A stretch of DNA of 64,000 nt, taken from positions 1 to 64,000 of the forward strand of contig PDPT01000038.1 of the NCBI GenBank assembly GCA_002746605.1, in the 5' to 3' direction. How positions within the stretch are numbered: the stretch's first letter is position 1; every line of letters begins with the position of its first letter. Position numbers and translations under genes: made by a program. Below are positions 56,720 to 64,000 of the stretch, in pieces. Below the pieces are notes generated by a model. It was not told where the DNA came from and searched no databases. It was given only the letters and a program-made list of their open reading frames with translations. Origin of the DNA: Ignavibacteriota bacterium. GTDB lineage: Bacteria > Bacteroidota > Ignavibacteria > Ignavibacteriales > Melioribacteraceae.

Positions 56720-57236
56720 ATTATTTAAATACAAAGAATTATATCCTAATCTGCATGAATCCGTTTTTCTTGCTGAAGGAGTAAAAATAATTGGTGATGT
56801 GGAAATCGGGGAAAACTCAAGTATCTGGTATAACTGCGTTATAAGAGGTGATGTTCACTATGTAAAAATCGGTTATGATACTAATATTCAAGATTTAAGT
56901 ATGCTGCATGTAACCAATAACAGATTCCCTCTCAATATTGGCAATCAAGTAACAATAGGGCATAGTGTTAAGCTACACGGTTGCACAATAGAGGATTTAT
57001 CTTTAGTCGGGATTGGAGCAATAGTTTTAGACGGAGCGGTTGTAAAAACAAAATCGCTTGTAGCTGCAGGATCGGTAATTAAACCCGGATTTGTCGTTCC
57101 AACCGGAAAGTTAGTTGCAGGTGTTCCTGGAAAAATAATAAGAAATTTAACCGAAGCGGAAATGAATGATTTTGAGGCTTCAGCTGAAAGATATAAAAAA
57201 TATACTAAGATAACATTGGAATCATTAAATAAATAA
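56700..57236 (+). CDS. Gamma-class carbonic-anhydrase-like hexapeptide protein
   Basis: The 178 residues form a left-handed beta-helix of hexapeptide repeats (IIGDVEIGENSSIWYNCVIR; IGNQVTIGHSVKLHGC). The histidines expected to bind metal are H70, H88 and H93. The relatives YrdA and CaiE have little or weak carbonic anhydrase activity, so activity is not assured. Start ATG 56700 overlaps the protease gene by 20 bp; ybeY follows 9 bp later. Confidence 0.88.
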   Translation: METLKNKLFKYKELYPNLHESVFLAEGVKIIGDVEIGENSSIWYNCVIRGDVHYVKIGYDTNIQDLSMLHVTNNRFPLNIGNQVTIGHSVKLHGCTIEDLSLVGIGAIVLDGAVVKTKSLVAAGSVIKPGFVVPTGKLVAGVPGKIIRNLTEAEMNDFEASAERYKKYTKITLESLNK

Positions 57237-57245
57237 GTAAGCGTA

Positions 57246-57695
57246 TTGATAAAAAATTTTACTGTTTATAATTCAACAAAAATTAAATTAGATAAAAGAA
57301 AAATTCACAATCTTTTGGGAAAGCTTAAAGACGAACTTAACTTTTCCATAATTTCGGTTGAATTAAATTTTGTTACATCAGAAGAAATAACAGAAGTAAA
57401 TAAAAACTTTTTAAACCATAATTTTTCTACAGATACAATTACCTTTAATTATTCCGGTAGAAACGATGCCTTAGACGGTGAAATTTTCATATCTTTAGAA
57501 GATGCACAAATAAATGGAAAAAAAATTAAAATTGATTTTAATATAGAAATTCTTAGATTGGTAATACATAGTTTTTTACATTTGTTAGGCTTTGATGATA
57601 CCAATACTAAAGATAGAACTATAATGAAAAAAGAAGAAAACAGATTGGTAAAAAAATACCAAAATTACGCAACCAAATTAGTTAAAAATATATGA
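57246..57695 (+). CDS. ybeY: YbeY endoribonuclease / 16S rRNA maturation factor
   Basis: The 149 residues are the normal size. The zinc motif reads IHSFLHLLGFDDT: H108 and H112 are present and the third ligand position holds Asp (D118) in place of the usual His (HxxxHxxxxxH). I recall the same change in other Bacteroidota, so it is probably functional. YbeY helps process the 16S rRNA 3' end and controls rRNA quality. TTG 57246 is the start; smg overlaps its end by 4 bp. Confidence 0.88.
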   Translation: MIKNFTVYNSTKIKLDKRKIHNLLGKLKDELNFSIISVELNFVTSEEITEVNKNFLNHNFSTDTITFNYSGRNDALDGEIFISLEDAQINGKKIKIDFNIEILRLVIHSFLHLLGFDDTNTKDRTIMKKEENRLVKKYQNYATKLVKNI

Positions 57696-58150
57696 CTGCT
57701 AAAATTGTTGAAGTACTTGCTACAATTCTGGAAGAATTACAAACTAATTCATCCTTAGAAAAAATTTCTGAAAATTTAAAAATAACCAAAGAGTTTGATC
57801 CTCAAACTGTAAGTGCAGCTTTAGGTTTGGTATTCGATAAACTTTTATCGAATAAATTCGGAATTGAAAAAGAGTGGCTGTTAGATCACAAAAGTTTTAG
57901 GATTTTAACAGATGAAGAAATTGAAATTGTAGGACAAGAAAATTATAATTACATTCTGCATCTTGTAAATGTTGGTTTAATAGATCCACTGGATGTTGAA
58001 CTGCTAATGAATCATATTAAAATGTTTCCTGAAGAAAGAATATCGAAAGATGAAATTAACTGGATTATTCTATTTTCTTTAGTTGACTTCGAATCGGACA
58101 TTTTGCCGGGCAGCAGGTTTCTTCTGCACTCATCTGACAAAATAAATTAA
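57692..58150 (+). CDS. smg: Smg/DUF494-family protein
   Basis: The 152 residues match DUF494: EVLATILEELQTNSSLEKIS, FRILTDEEIEIVGQENYNYI, VGLIDPLDVELLMNHIKMF and DEINWIILFSLV. Smg is small and cytoplasmic, of unknown function. In proteobacteria it sits between dprA and topA; here it also directly precedes topA (10-bp gap), so the link is conserved across phyla. It overlaps ybeY by 4 bp. Confidence 0.87.
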   Translation: MTAKIVEVLATILEELQTNSSLEKISENLKITKEFDPQTVSAALGLVFDKLLSNKFGIEKEWLLDHKSFRILTDEEIEIVGQENYNYILHLVNVGLIDPLDVELLMNHIKMFPEERISKDEINWIILFSLVDFESDILPGSRFLLHSSDKIN

Positions 58151-58160
58151 GGATTTTAAA

Positions 58161-60362
58161 ATGGCTAAAAATCTTGTCTTGGTGGAATCGCCATCAAAAG
58201 CAAAAACTATTAATAAATATTTGGGTAGAAACTATAAAGTTGAATCTACCGTTGGGCACATAAAAAATTTACCTAAAACTAAACTTGGTATTGATATTGA
58301 AAATAATTATGAAGTTAAATTGCTTAATATCAGAGGGAAAGGTGATTTAATAAAGAATATCCGAAAGTTAGCAAAAAAATCAGAAAAAATATTTGTGGCA
58401 ACTGACCCTGATCGTGAAGGTGAAGCAATTGCACAAGATGTTGTAGAAATTCTTGAAGGTAAAACCAATGCTCATATTTACAGAGTTCTCTTTAACGAGA
58501 TCACTAAAGAAGCTGTTAAAAAAGCAATGAAGAATCCCTTGGAAATTGATGCTCATCTTGTCGAATCACAAAGAGCAAGAAGGGTAATGGATAGAATTAT
58601 TGGTTATAAAATAAGTCCTATCCTATGGCGTGCTATTCTTGAAGCTTCTGGTAATTCACTTTCTGCAGGTAGAGTTCAATCGGTTGCATTAAGATTAATT
58701 TGTGAACGAGAAGAAGTAATTGAAAATTTTATTCCCACTGAATATTGGACTATCACGGCAGAGTTTTCAACAGAAAAGGGTGACATTCTTTCTGTTAAAT
58801 TAGCTGAAAAGGAAGGAAAAAAACTTCAAATACAACCTAAATCGAAAATGACTGAGAAAGATTGGGAAGAATTTCTGAAAGCGAATTTTGCAATTACCAA
58901 TGAAGAGGACGCTCAAAAAATTCTGGATGAGTTAGAAAACGCAAAGGAATATTTTATTTCGGATATTACTAAGAAAAAATCTAAAAGAAATCCTTCGCCA
59001 CCTTTTATTACAAGTACATTACAAGCCGAAGCTTCACGCAAATTAGGATTCAGACCAAGAAAAACCATGAGAATAGCTCAAAGTTTGTACGAAGGTATTA
59101 AGTTGCCGAATGGTGAAGTTAGTGGTTTAATAACTTATATGCGTACGGATTCAACAAGATTAAGCAGTGAAATTGTTGCAAGCGCAAGAAGTTTTATTAA
59201 CGAAAATTATGGGAAAAAATATTTAACAAATAAAGAAAGAATTTTTAATAAAAAGAACAAAACAAACGTTCAAGATGCTCATGAAGCAATTCGTCCTACA
59301 TCGTTAAATAATCTACCGGAAGCAATTAAAGAGAGTCTTGAGAAAGATCAATTTAGATTATATCAATTAATCTGGCAAAGATTTATAGCATGCCAAATGG
59401 CATCGGCTGATATTGAATCAACAAATGTCTCGGTAACGGCTGATAAGTATTTGTTAAAAGCATCCGGTTCTGTTGTTACTTTTGATGGTTTCCTGAAAGT
59501 TTATAACGAAATAAAAGAGAACGAAGATAATAATCAAAACGAAGACTCTAAAATTCCACAGGGATTAGAAAATAATCAAAAATTAAACTTAGAAGAGTTC
59601 TATAAAAAACAACAATTTACCAAGCCATTGCCGAGATATACCGAAAGTTCTTTAATACGCGAATTGGAAAGCAATGGAATAGGAAGACCGAGTACTTATG
59701 CTTCAATCATTGGTACAATTCAAGATAGATACTACGTTGAATTTCAAGAAAAAAAATTAGTACCAACTGATCTCGGTAAAAGAGTAAATTCCGTTTTAAT
59801 CAAAAACTTTCCAAACATTCTGGATGTTAATTTTACTGCAAAAATGGAAGAGGAGTTGGACGCAGTTGCCTCAGGTGAAAACAAGTATAAAGAAGTTTTA
59901 GATAATTTTTACGGACCTTTTTCCGAGCAGCTTATAAAAGTTGAAGAAACTTTAGAGAAAATTTTATGCGAAAAATGTGGTTCCGAAATGGAATTGAAAA
60001 TTGGCAGATTCGGTAAATACTTTGCTTGCTCGGGCTATCCGGATTGTAAAAACATTAAATCGACTAATGAAATAAAAGCTACCGAGGTAGAATACACCGG
60101 AGAAGAATGTCCGGAATGTGGAAATAAAACCGTTTATAGAACTGGTAAATTTGGAAGATTTATCGGTTGCGAAAATTATCCTGATTGTAATTACACAAAA
60201 CAAATTACACTCGGAATAAAATGTCCGACTTGTAAGGAAGGAGATGTTGTAACAAGAAGAACAAAAAGCGGCAGATTTTTTTACGGTTGCAGCAATTATC
60301 CTGATTGTGATTATGCAAGTTGGAACAAACCGAAAGAAGAGAAAGTTGCAAAGGATAACTAA
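58161..60362 (+). CDS. topA: DNA topoisomerase I
   Basis: The 733 residues contain the Toprim domain (LVESPSKAKTINKYLG; FVATDPDREGEAIAQDV), the catalytic tyrosine Y326 in GLITYMRTDSTRL, and three C-terminal zinc fingers starting near CEKCGSEMELK, CPECGNKTVY and CPTCKEGDVVT, each ending in a NYPDC- or GYPDC-type motif. It relaxes negative supercoils. The Shine-Dalgarno (AAGGAT) is fair. It heads the run topA-xer-hpf-hprK, with gaps of 13-23 bp or an overlap. Confidence 0.95.
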   Translation: MAKNLVLVESPSKAKTINKYLGRNYKVESTVGHIKNLPKTKLGIDIENNYEVKLLNIRGKGDLIKNIRKLAKKSEKIFVATDPDREGEAIAQDVVEILEGKTNAHIYRVLFNEITKEAVKKAMKNPLEIDAHLVESQRARRVMDRIIGYKISPILWRAILEASGNSLSAGRVQSVALRLICEREEVIENFIPTEYWTITAEFSTEKGDILSVKLAEKEGKKLQIQPKSKMTEKDWEEFLKANFAITNEEDAQKILDELENAKEYFISDITKKKSKRNPSPPFITSTLQAEASRKLGFRPRKTMRIAQSLYEGIKLPNGEVSGLITYMRTDSTRLSSEIVASARSFINENYGKKYLTNKERIFNKKNKTNVQDAHEAIRPTSLNNLPEAIKESLEKDQFRLYQLIWQRFIACQMASADIESTNVSVTADKYLLKASGSVVTFDGFLKVYNEIKENEDNNQNEDSKIPQGLENNQKLNLEEFYKKQQFTKPLPRYTESSLIRELESNGIGRPSTYASIIGTIQDRYYVEFQEKKLVPTDLGKRVNSVLIKNFPNILDVNFTAKMEEELDAVASGENKYKEVLDNFYGPFSEQLIKVEETLEKILCEKCGSEMELKIGRFGKYFACSGYPDCKNIKSTNEIKATEVEYTGEECPECGNKTVYRTGKFGRFIGCENYPDCNYTKQITLGIKCPTCKEGDVVTRRTKSGRFFYGCSNYPDCDYASWNKPKEEKVAKDN

Positions 60363-60385
60363 TACTTTTCAAGGAATTTTTAGTA

Positions 60386-61270
60386 ATGAATAATTCTGAT
60401 ATAAAGAAAACAATAGCAGATTATTTAGCTGAACTAAATGGAGTAAAAAGAGTATCGGTACATACAAATACCGCATACAAAAAAGATCTGAAAAATTTCT
60501 ATTTTTTTTTAGAAGAAAAAGAAATTTTTACACTCGATGAAATTTCTGAAAAGACTATTAGATTATACTTGATAAAATTAAATGAAGAAAATCTTACTAC
60601 AACTTCTATTTCCAGAAAGCTTTCTGTGCTTAGAGGCTATTTTAATTTTTTAATTAAATACGATTTAATTAAAGAAAATCCTTTATCGGATATAAAAAAT
60701 CCAAAATCACGAAGAAAACTTCCTGAAATAATTAATGTTGCTTCTTATGAAAAAATTTTTAAATTATTAGATAAAGAAAAAGACTTTAAAGCTAAAATTA
60801 TTTTTGAAATACTTTACGGTTCTGCTTTAAGAGTTTCTGAATTATGCAGTTTAAACATTGGTGATGTTGATACCAAAAATAAAGTAATAAAAGTAAAGGG
60901 GAAAGGAAATAAATGGAGAATAGTTCCCATAGGTAATAAGCTTATAAAGATTTATAATGAATATTTAGATAGTTTGGAATCACCTAAAAATACAAATCCA
61001 ATAATAGTAACAAAAAATTTGAAAAGAATTTATCCCAAATATATTAGTAGAGTAGTTGAAAAATATATATCGCAAGTAAGCGATATTGAGAAAAAAAGTC
61101 CGCATATACTCAGGCATTCCGCTGCTACGCATATGTTGGATAATGGCGCCGATTTACTTGGAGTAAAGGAAATATTGGGACATAAAAATTTATCTACAAC
61201 ACAGATATATACACAAGTAAGTGTAGAAAGACTAAAACAAACATACAAAAGCTCACATCCAAAATCATAA
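60386..61270 (+). CDS. xerD: Tyrosine recombinase XerC/XerD type
   Basis: The 294 residues have the SAM-like N-terminal domain (about 1-100) and a catalytic domain with R149 (GSALRVSELCSL), a beta-hairpin Lys around 172 (KGKGNKWRIV), H240 and R243 (SPHILRHSAATHML), H266 (LGHKNLSTTQIYT) and Y275. The place among housekeeping genes and the lack of mobile-element neighbours argue for a chromosome-dimer-resolution enzyme rather than a phage integrase. XerC and XerD cannot be told apart here. Confidence 0.9.
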   Translation: MNNSDIKKTIADYLAELNGVKRVSVHTNTAYKKDLKNFYFFLEEKEIFTLDEISEKTIRLYLIKLNEENLTTTSISRKLSVLRGYFNFLIKYDLIKENPLSDIKNPKSRRKLPEIINVASYEKIFKLLDKEKDFKAKIIFEILYGSALRVSELCSLNIGDVDTKNKVIKVKGKGNKWRIVPIGNKLIKIYNEYLDSLESPKNTNPIIVTKNLKRIYPKYISRVVEKYISQVSDIEKKSPHILRHSAATHMLDNGADLLGVKEILGHKNLSTTQIYTQVSVERLKQTYKSSHPKS

Positions 61271-61283
61271 AAGGAGTTAGAAT

Positions 61284-61589
61284 ATGAATATTCAAATAAC
61301 ATCAAGAAAATTCAAAGCAAAAGAATCATTAAAAACAGAAATTAATGAACAATTGAAATCGTTGGAAAAGTTTAACAACGATATTTTGGATGCAAATGTT
61401 GTTTTGAGTTATTTGCATAATAAAGATAGCTTAAAAACAGTTGAAATTATTCTAAACGTTCCGGGTAAAACGCTTTCGGCGGAAGTTACAAGTGAAGAGT
61501 TTAATAAATCACTTAACAGTACAATTGATAAATTAGAAAGACAACTAAAAAAATTGAAGACTAAAAAAAAATCACAAATACATAAATGA
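61284..61589 (+). CDS. hpf: Ribosome hibernation-promoting factor (short HPF/YfiA type)
   Basis: The 101 residues form the S30AE/HPF domain (NIQITSRKFKAKESLKTEIN; VEIILNVPGKTLSAEVTSEE) with a basic C-terminal tail (KKLKTKKKSQIHK). It binds the decoding centre of the 30S subunit when growth slows. There is no long C-terminal dimerisation domain. It has a good Shine-Dalgarno (AAGGAG). It sits between the recombinase gene and hprK, overlapping the latter by 4 bp. Confidence 0.9.
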   Translation: MNIQITSRKFKAKESLKTEINEQLKSLEKFNNDILDANVVLSYLHNKDSLKTVEIILNVPGKTLSAEVTSEEFNKSLNSTIDKLERQLKKLKTKKKSQIHK

Positions 61590-62596
61590 AAATTTCCGAT
61601 AAAAATATTTTTCGAAAGCAAAGCATATCAGTTGATTTTTTTTACAACTCAATTAAAGAACGTTTTAAAGTAGAACTGATAAATAAAGAAGTTCCTTTGG
61701 AGCGACCAATAGTTGAACAAAATTTACACAGACCCGGATTAGCATTAGCCGGGTTTGTGGATTTATTTTCTTATAAGAGAGTTCAAATCTGCGGTAATAC
61801 TGAAGTTCAGTACCTTGCAAAATTAACTAAAGAAAAACGGATTACAGCAATAGAAAAATTGCTAAGTTTTAATATACCTTGTGTTATTTTTACTAATAAT
61901 AACAGACCTGAAAAAGAAGTAATTGAACTTGCTACAAAATTTAATATTCCGCTTTTTGCATCTGCATTAACAACAACAAAATTAACTTATTTAGTAAGTG
62001 ATTTTTTAGATGACCACTTTGCTCCTCGTCTTTCCGTCCACGGTTCTTTTGTTGATGTTTACGGAATTGGTATGCTTATAACAGGCAAATCGGGAATTGG
62101 AAAAAGTGAAGTTGCTCTGGATTTAGTTGAAAGAAGCCATAGACTTGTAGCCGATGATGTTGTTATTTTTACTAAAAAAGGTGAAGGAATCGTAATGGGC
62201 TCAGGTACCGAGTTAGTAAAGCATTTTATGGAAATACGAGGAATAGGAATTTTAGATGTAAGAAGTATGTTTGGAATTAGAGCCATAAGATTTCAAAAAA
62301 GATTAGAAATTATTATTGAGTTAGAAGTTTGGGACGATAAAAGTGAATATACAAGAACAGGTTTGGATTCGGAAACAGCAACCATTATGGGGGTTGAAGT
62401 TCAATACGTAAAAATTCCAATTGTACCTGGCAAAAACATTACGGTTATTTGTGAAGTAATTGCCTTAAACTATGTGCTAAAACATTACGGTTACGATGCT
62501 GCTGAAGTTCTAAACAAAAGACTAAGAAAAAAAATTCAATCAAGAAATAAAGACACTAACAGGTCAGTAGATTATTTCGAACACGATTTTGAGTAA
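61586..62596 (+). CDS. hprK: HPr(Ser) kinase/phosphorylase
   Basis: The 336 residues have the HprK N-terminal domain (about 1-130) and the kinase domain with the P-loop GKSGIGKS (167-174), RLVADDVVIFTK (D190-D191) and the family signature MEIRGIGILDVRSMFG. In Gram-positives it phosphorylates Ser46 of HPr to control carbon use. In FCB and other Gram-negatives it occurs with an incomplete PTS, so the target here is open. It overlaps hpf by 4 bp. Confidence 0.93.
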   Translation: MKISDKNIFRKQSISVDFFYNSIKERFKVELINKEVPLERPIVEQNLHRPGLALAGFVDLFSYKRVQICGNTEVQYLAKLTKEKRITAIEKLLSFNIPCVIFTNNNRPEKEVIELATKFNIPLFASALTTTKLTYLVSDFLDDHFAPRLSVHGSFVDVYGIGMLITGKSGIGKSEVALDLVERSHRLVADDVVIFTKKGEGIVMGSGTELVKHFMEIRGIGILDVRSMFGIRAIRFQKRLEIIIELEVWDDKSEYTRTGLDSETATIMGVEVQYVKIPIVPGKNITVICEVIALNYVLKHYGYDAAEVLNKRLRKKIQSRNKDTNRSVDYFEHDFE

Positions 62597-62730
62597 ACTT
62601 AAAAAATATAATATAATAGTTTTTAATACTAAATATTAAGAACTAAAAGAATCTTTTTATTAAAATATGCTTAAATTTATTTTTTACATTTTTTTATAAA
62701 AAATTCAACAAAAATGGTCCCTGAAGTAAC

Positions 62731-62759
62731 TTGACATAATAATTGTCTTTTGTTATCTT
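62731..62759 (+). promoter_or_regulatory. Promoter of the M23 peptidase gene
   Basis: TTGACA (62731-62736), 17 bp, TATCTT (62754-62759) is one of the best sigma-70-like promoters in the window; read in Bacteroidota terms it is CTTG-N20-TATCTTCC. The transcript would start about 15 nt before ATG 62781, so there is little leader. The rest of the 184-bp gap is AT-rich, with a weak TTAAAAA/TTTTTAA repeat near 62599-62626. Confidence 0.6.
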
Positions 62760-62780
62760 CCGAACCGAAATTAAAACATT

Positions 62781-63719
62781 ATGAGTATGAAAAAGAAGAA
62801 TATTTATTATTTCGCTGAGGAAACGTTTGAATTCAAAAAGATAAAGTCATTTTATACAAAAGTGATAAGTGCATTTTTACTTACATCTTTTTTGTTTTCA
62901 CTTATTATTCTCGGTGGATATACTGCTGTTAAAAATTATGTTTATCCTGAATCTGAATATTATTATTTAAAGAATGAAAATAAAAAGTTAAAAAACAAAT
63001 ACTTAGCTCTTTCAAGCGAAATAGAAACTTTGTTTAACGATGTTGATTACTTAAAAAGTAAAGAAAAAGATTTAAGTTTATCTGTTAACTTACAATATGA
63101 TGAAGAAAATTATGGTATTGGAGGAACATCTTACGAAAAGATTACATCAACATCTTTAGATGGAATTGAAGATATTGTAACCAATGTTGATATAAAGTTG
63201 AATAAATTAAAATCTATCTTTACCGCAACTAAAGATAATTATAGTAAAATAGAAAGAGCATTAAAAGATAATATTGAATTGTATCAATCCATCCCTGCTA
63301 TACTTCCGGCCGAAGGTGCAGTAGGAGACCGCTTTGGTATGAGAATGCATCCGATATTAAAAATAAGAAGAATGCATACAGGTATTGATATTAGAGTTAA
63401 TACAGGTGAAAATGTTTATGCTCCCGGAAATGGTAAAATATTAAAAGTAGGGAATAGAGGTGGTTACGGTTTAACAATTGAGATAGATCACGGTTTTGGA
63501 TATACAACGCTTTATGCTCATTTATCCAAAGCTAATGTTAAAAAAGGACAAAAAGTTAAAAGAGGTGATTTAATTGGAAAATCCGGTTCGTCAGGTTCTT
63601 TAGCTACTGGTCCTCATTTACACTATGAAGTGAAACATAATGGAATTCACTTAAATCCTTCAAATTTTATTTTTGATGATATAAAAATTTTTGATTTAAT
63701 TGCTTCTAATAAAAAATAA
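62781..63719 (+). CDS. M23-family (LytM-type) peptidase with coiled-coil linker
   Basis: A 312-residue inner-membrane protein. A helix near 31-50 (SAFLLTSFLFSLIILGGYTA) anchors it, a coiled coil (about 60-170) follows in the periplasm, and the M23 domain ends the chain: H199 and D203 (MHTGIDIR), H247 (LYAHLS), H279 and H281 (GPHLHYEV). These zinc ligands look complete, so it should be an active endopeptidase cutting peptidoglycan cross-links. ATG 62781 and ATG 62787 are both possible starts. Confidence 0.92.
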   Translation: MSMKKKNIYYFAEETFEFKKIKSFYTKVISAFLLTSFLFSLIILGGYTAVKNYVYPESEYYYLKNENKKLKNKYLALSSEIETLFNDVDYLKSKEKDLSLSVNLQYDEENYGIGGTSYEKITSTSLDGIEDIVTNVDIKLNKLKSIFTATKDNYSKIERALKDNIELYQSIPAILPAEGAVGDRFGMRMHPILKIRRMHTGIDIRVNTGENVYAPGNGKILKVGNRGGYGLTIEIDHGFGYTTLYAHLSKANVKKGQKVKRGDLIGKSGSSGSLATGPHLHYEVKHNGIHLNPSNFIFDDIKIFDLIASNKK

Positions 63720-63740
63720 GTCTAAAAGGGAATAATTAAA

Positions 63741-63971
63741 ATGATATGGACAGTTGAATTGGCATCTTACTTAATTGATGCTCCCTGGCCTGCTTCAAAA
63801 GAAGAACTAATTGAGTATGCTGATAGAATTGGAAGTCCTTTTGAAGTTATTGAAAATTTAAAAGAATTAGAAGATGACGAAGAACTTTACGAAAGTATTG
63901 AAGATATTTGGCCTGATTATCCTACCGATGAAGACTTCTTCTATTATGATGACGATGATTATGATTCTTAA
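63741..63971 (+). CDS. DUF2795-type small acidic protein
   Basis: The 76 residues fit the DUF2795 pattern (WTVELASYLIDAPWPASKEE; LIEYADRIGSPFEVIENLKE), a small helical domain of unknown role common in several phyla. The C-terminal 30 residues are very acidic and aromatic (DEDFFYYDDDDYDS). It lies 21 bp after the M23 peptidase gene and may be on the same transcript. It is complete; the window ends 29 bp later. Confidence 0.82.
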   Translation: MIWTVELASYLIDAPWPASKEELIEYADRIGSPFEVIENLKELEDDEELYESIEDIWPDYPTDEDFFYYDDDDYDS

Positions 63972-64000
63972 TTAAACGAGTGTTAAATTGCATGATTATC

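Noticed and set aside
60386..61270. Phage or mobile-element integrase
   Set aside because: Neighbours are housekeeping genes, there are no direct repeats, tRNA or phage genes near it, and it fits XerC/XerD in size.
1..64000. CRISPR array, tRNA or rRNA genes, insertion sequences, restriction or toxin-antitoxin systems
   Set aside because: I looked for regular short repeats, clover-leaf motifs, terminal repeats with transposase frames and typical defence motifs and found none.

Overview
The window is an AT-rich (by eye about one third G+C), densely packed bacterial chromosome segment from the Bacteroidota-Chlorobiota-Ignavibacteriota (FCB) group, most likely an Ignavibacteria-like organism. 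The reasons are: a full-length SprA outer-membrane translocon protein next to a PorX-type response regulator/PglZ protein (both type IX secretion hallmarks); a TPR-LuxR regulator and an OmpA-family protein of FCB type; several promoter candidates of the Bacteroidota form (TTTG, about 20 bp, TAnnTTTG); an HPr kinase; and many outer-membrane beta-barrel proteins. Ferredoxin-dependent 2-oxoacid oxidoreductase and B12-dependent ribonucleotide reductase point to an anaerobic or facultative metabolism. The lineage is inferred from gene content; no rRNA or tRNA gene was seen.

Layout. 1-2720 (minus strand) is a decaying corner: an OmpA-type gene with a frameshift and apparent internal deletion, cut by the window edge, and a TPR-LuxR regulator with several frameshifts and a stop. 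From 3093 nearly everything is on the plus strand: korDABC (3093-5837, with terminator), a UvrD/PcrA helicase, nrdJ behind a possible structured leader, then yggS, a DivIVA-like protein, purine nucleoside phosphorylase, a membrane coiled-coil protein, ileS, a DksA-like protein, lspA and rluD. Three minus-strand genes interrupt this: a lytic transglycosylase, an EamA transporter and, later, an omega-amidase.

22775-28108 holds cysS followed by four envelope genes: a small membrane-anchored protein, a beta-barrel protein, a strange Tyr-rich then Arg/Ser/Lys-rich lipoprotein with a sigma-54-like promoter, and an OmpP1/FadL-like barrel. 29212-35589 holds a fused SpmA/SpmB-type membrane protein, a D-2-hydroxyacid dehydrogenase, alanine dehydrogenase, a CoA-transferase and a metallophosphoesterase. 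35742-44123 is sprA-porX, followed by tsaE, tsaB, a DUF1573 protein and accD. 46943-51510 carries trpS, scpA, scpB, rluB and lysS. 51691-55104 is a small envelope group (DUF2279, GT2 glycosyltransferase, Wzi-like barrel). 55109-63971 is a run of conserved genes: S41 protease, gamma carbonic anhydrase, ybeY, smg, topA, xer recombinase, hpf, hprK, an M23 peptidase and a DUF2795 protein.

Most of the window is housekeeping. The best leads are the envelope module at 24165-28108, the sprA-porX pairing, the decaying regulator/OmpA pair with its switch-like inverted repeats, the nrdJ leader, and the DivIVA-like/membrane coiled-coil pair. No CRISPR array, insertion sequence, prophage or obvious defence system was found.
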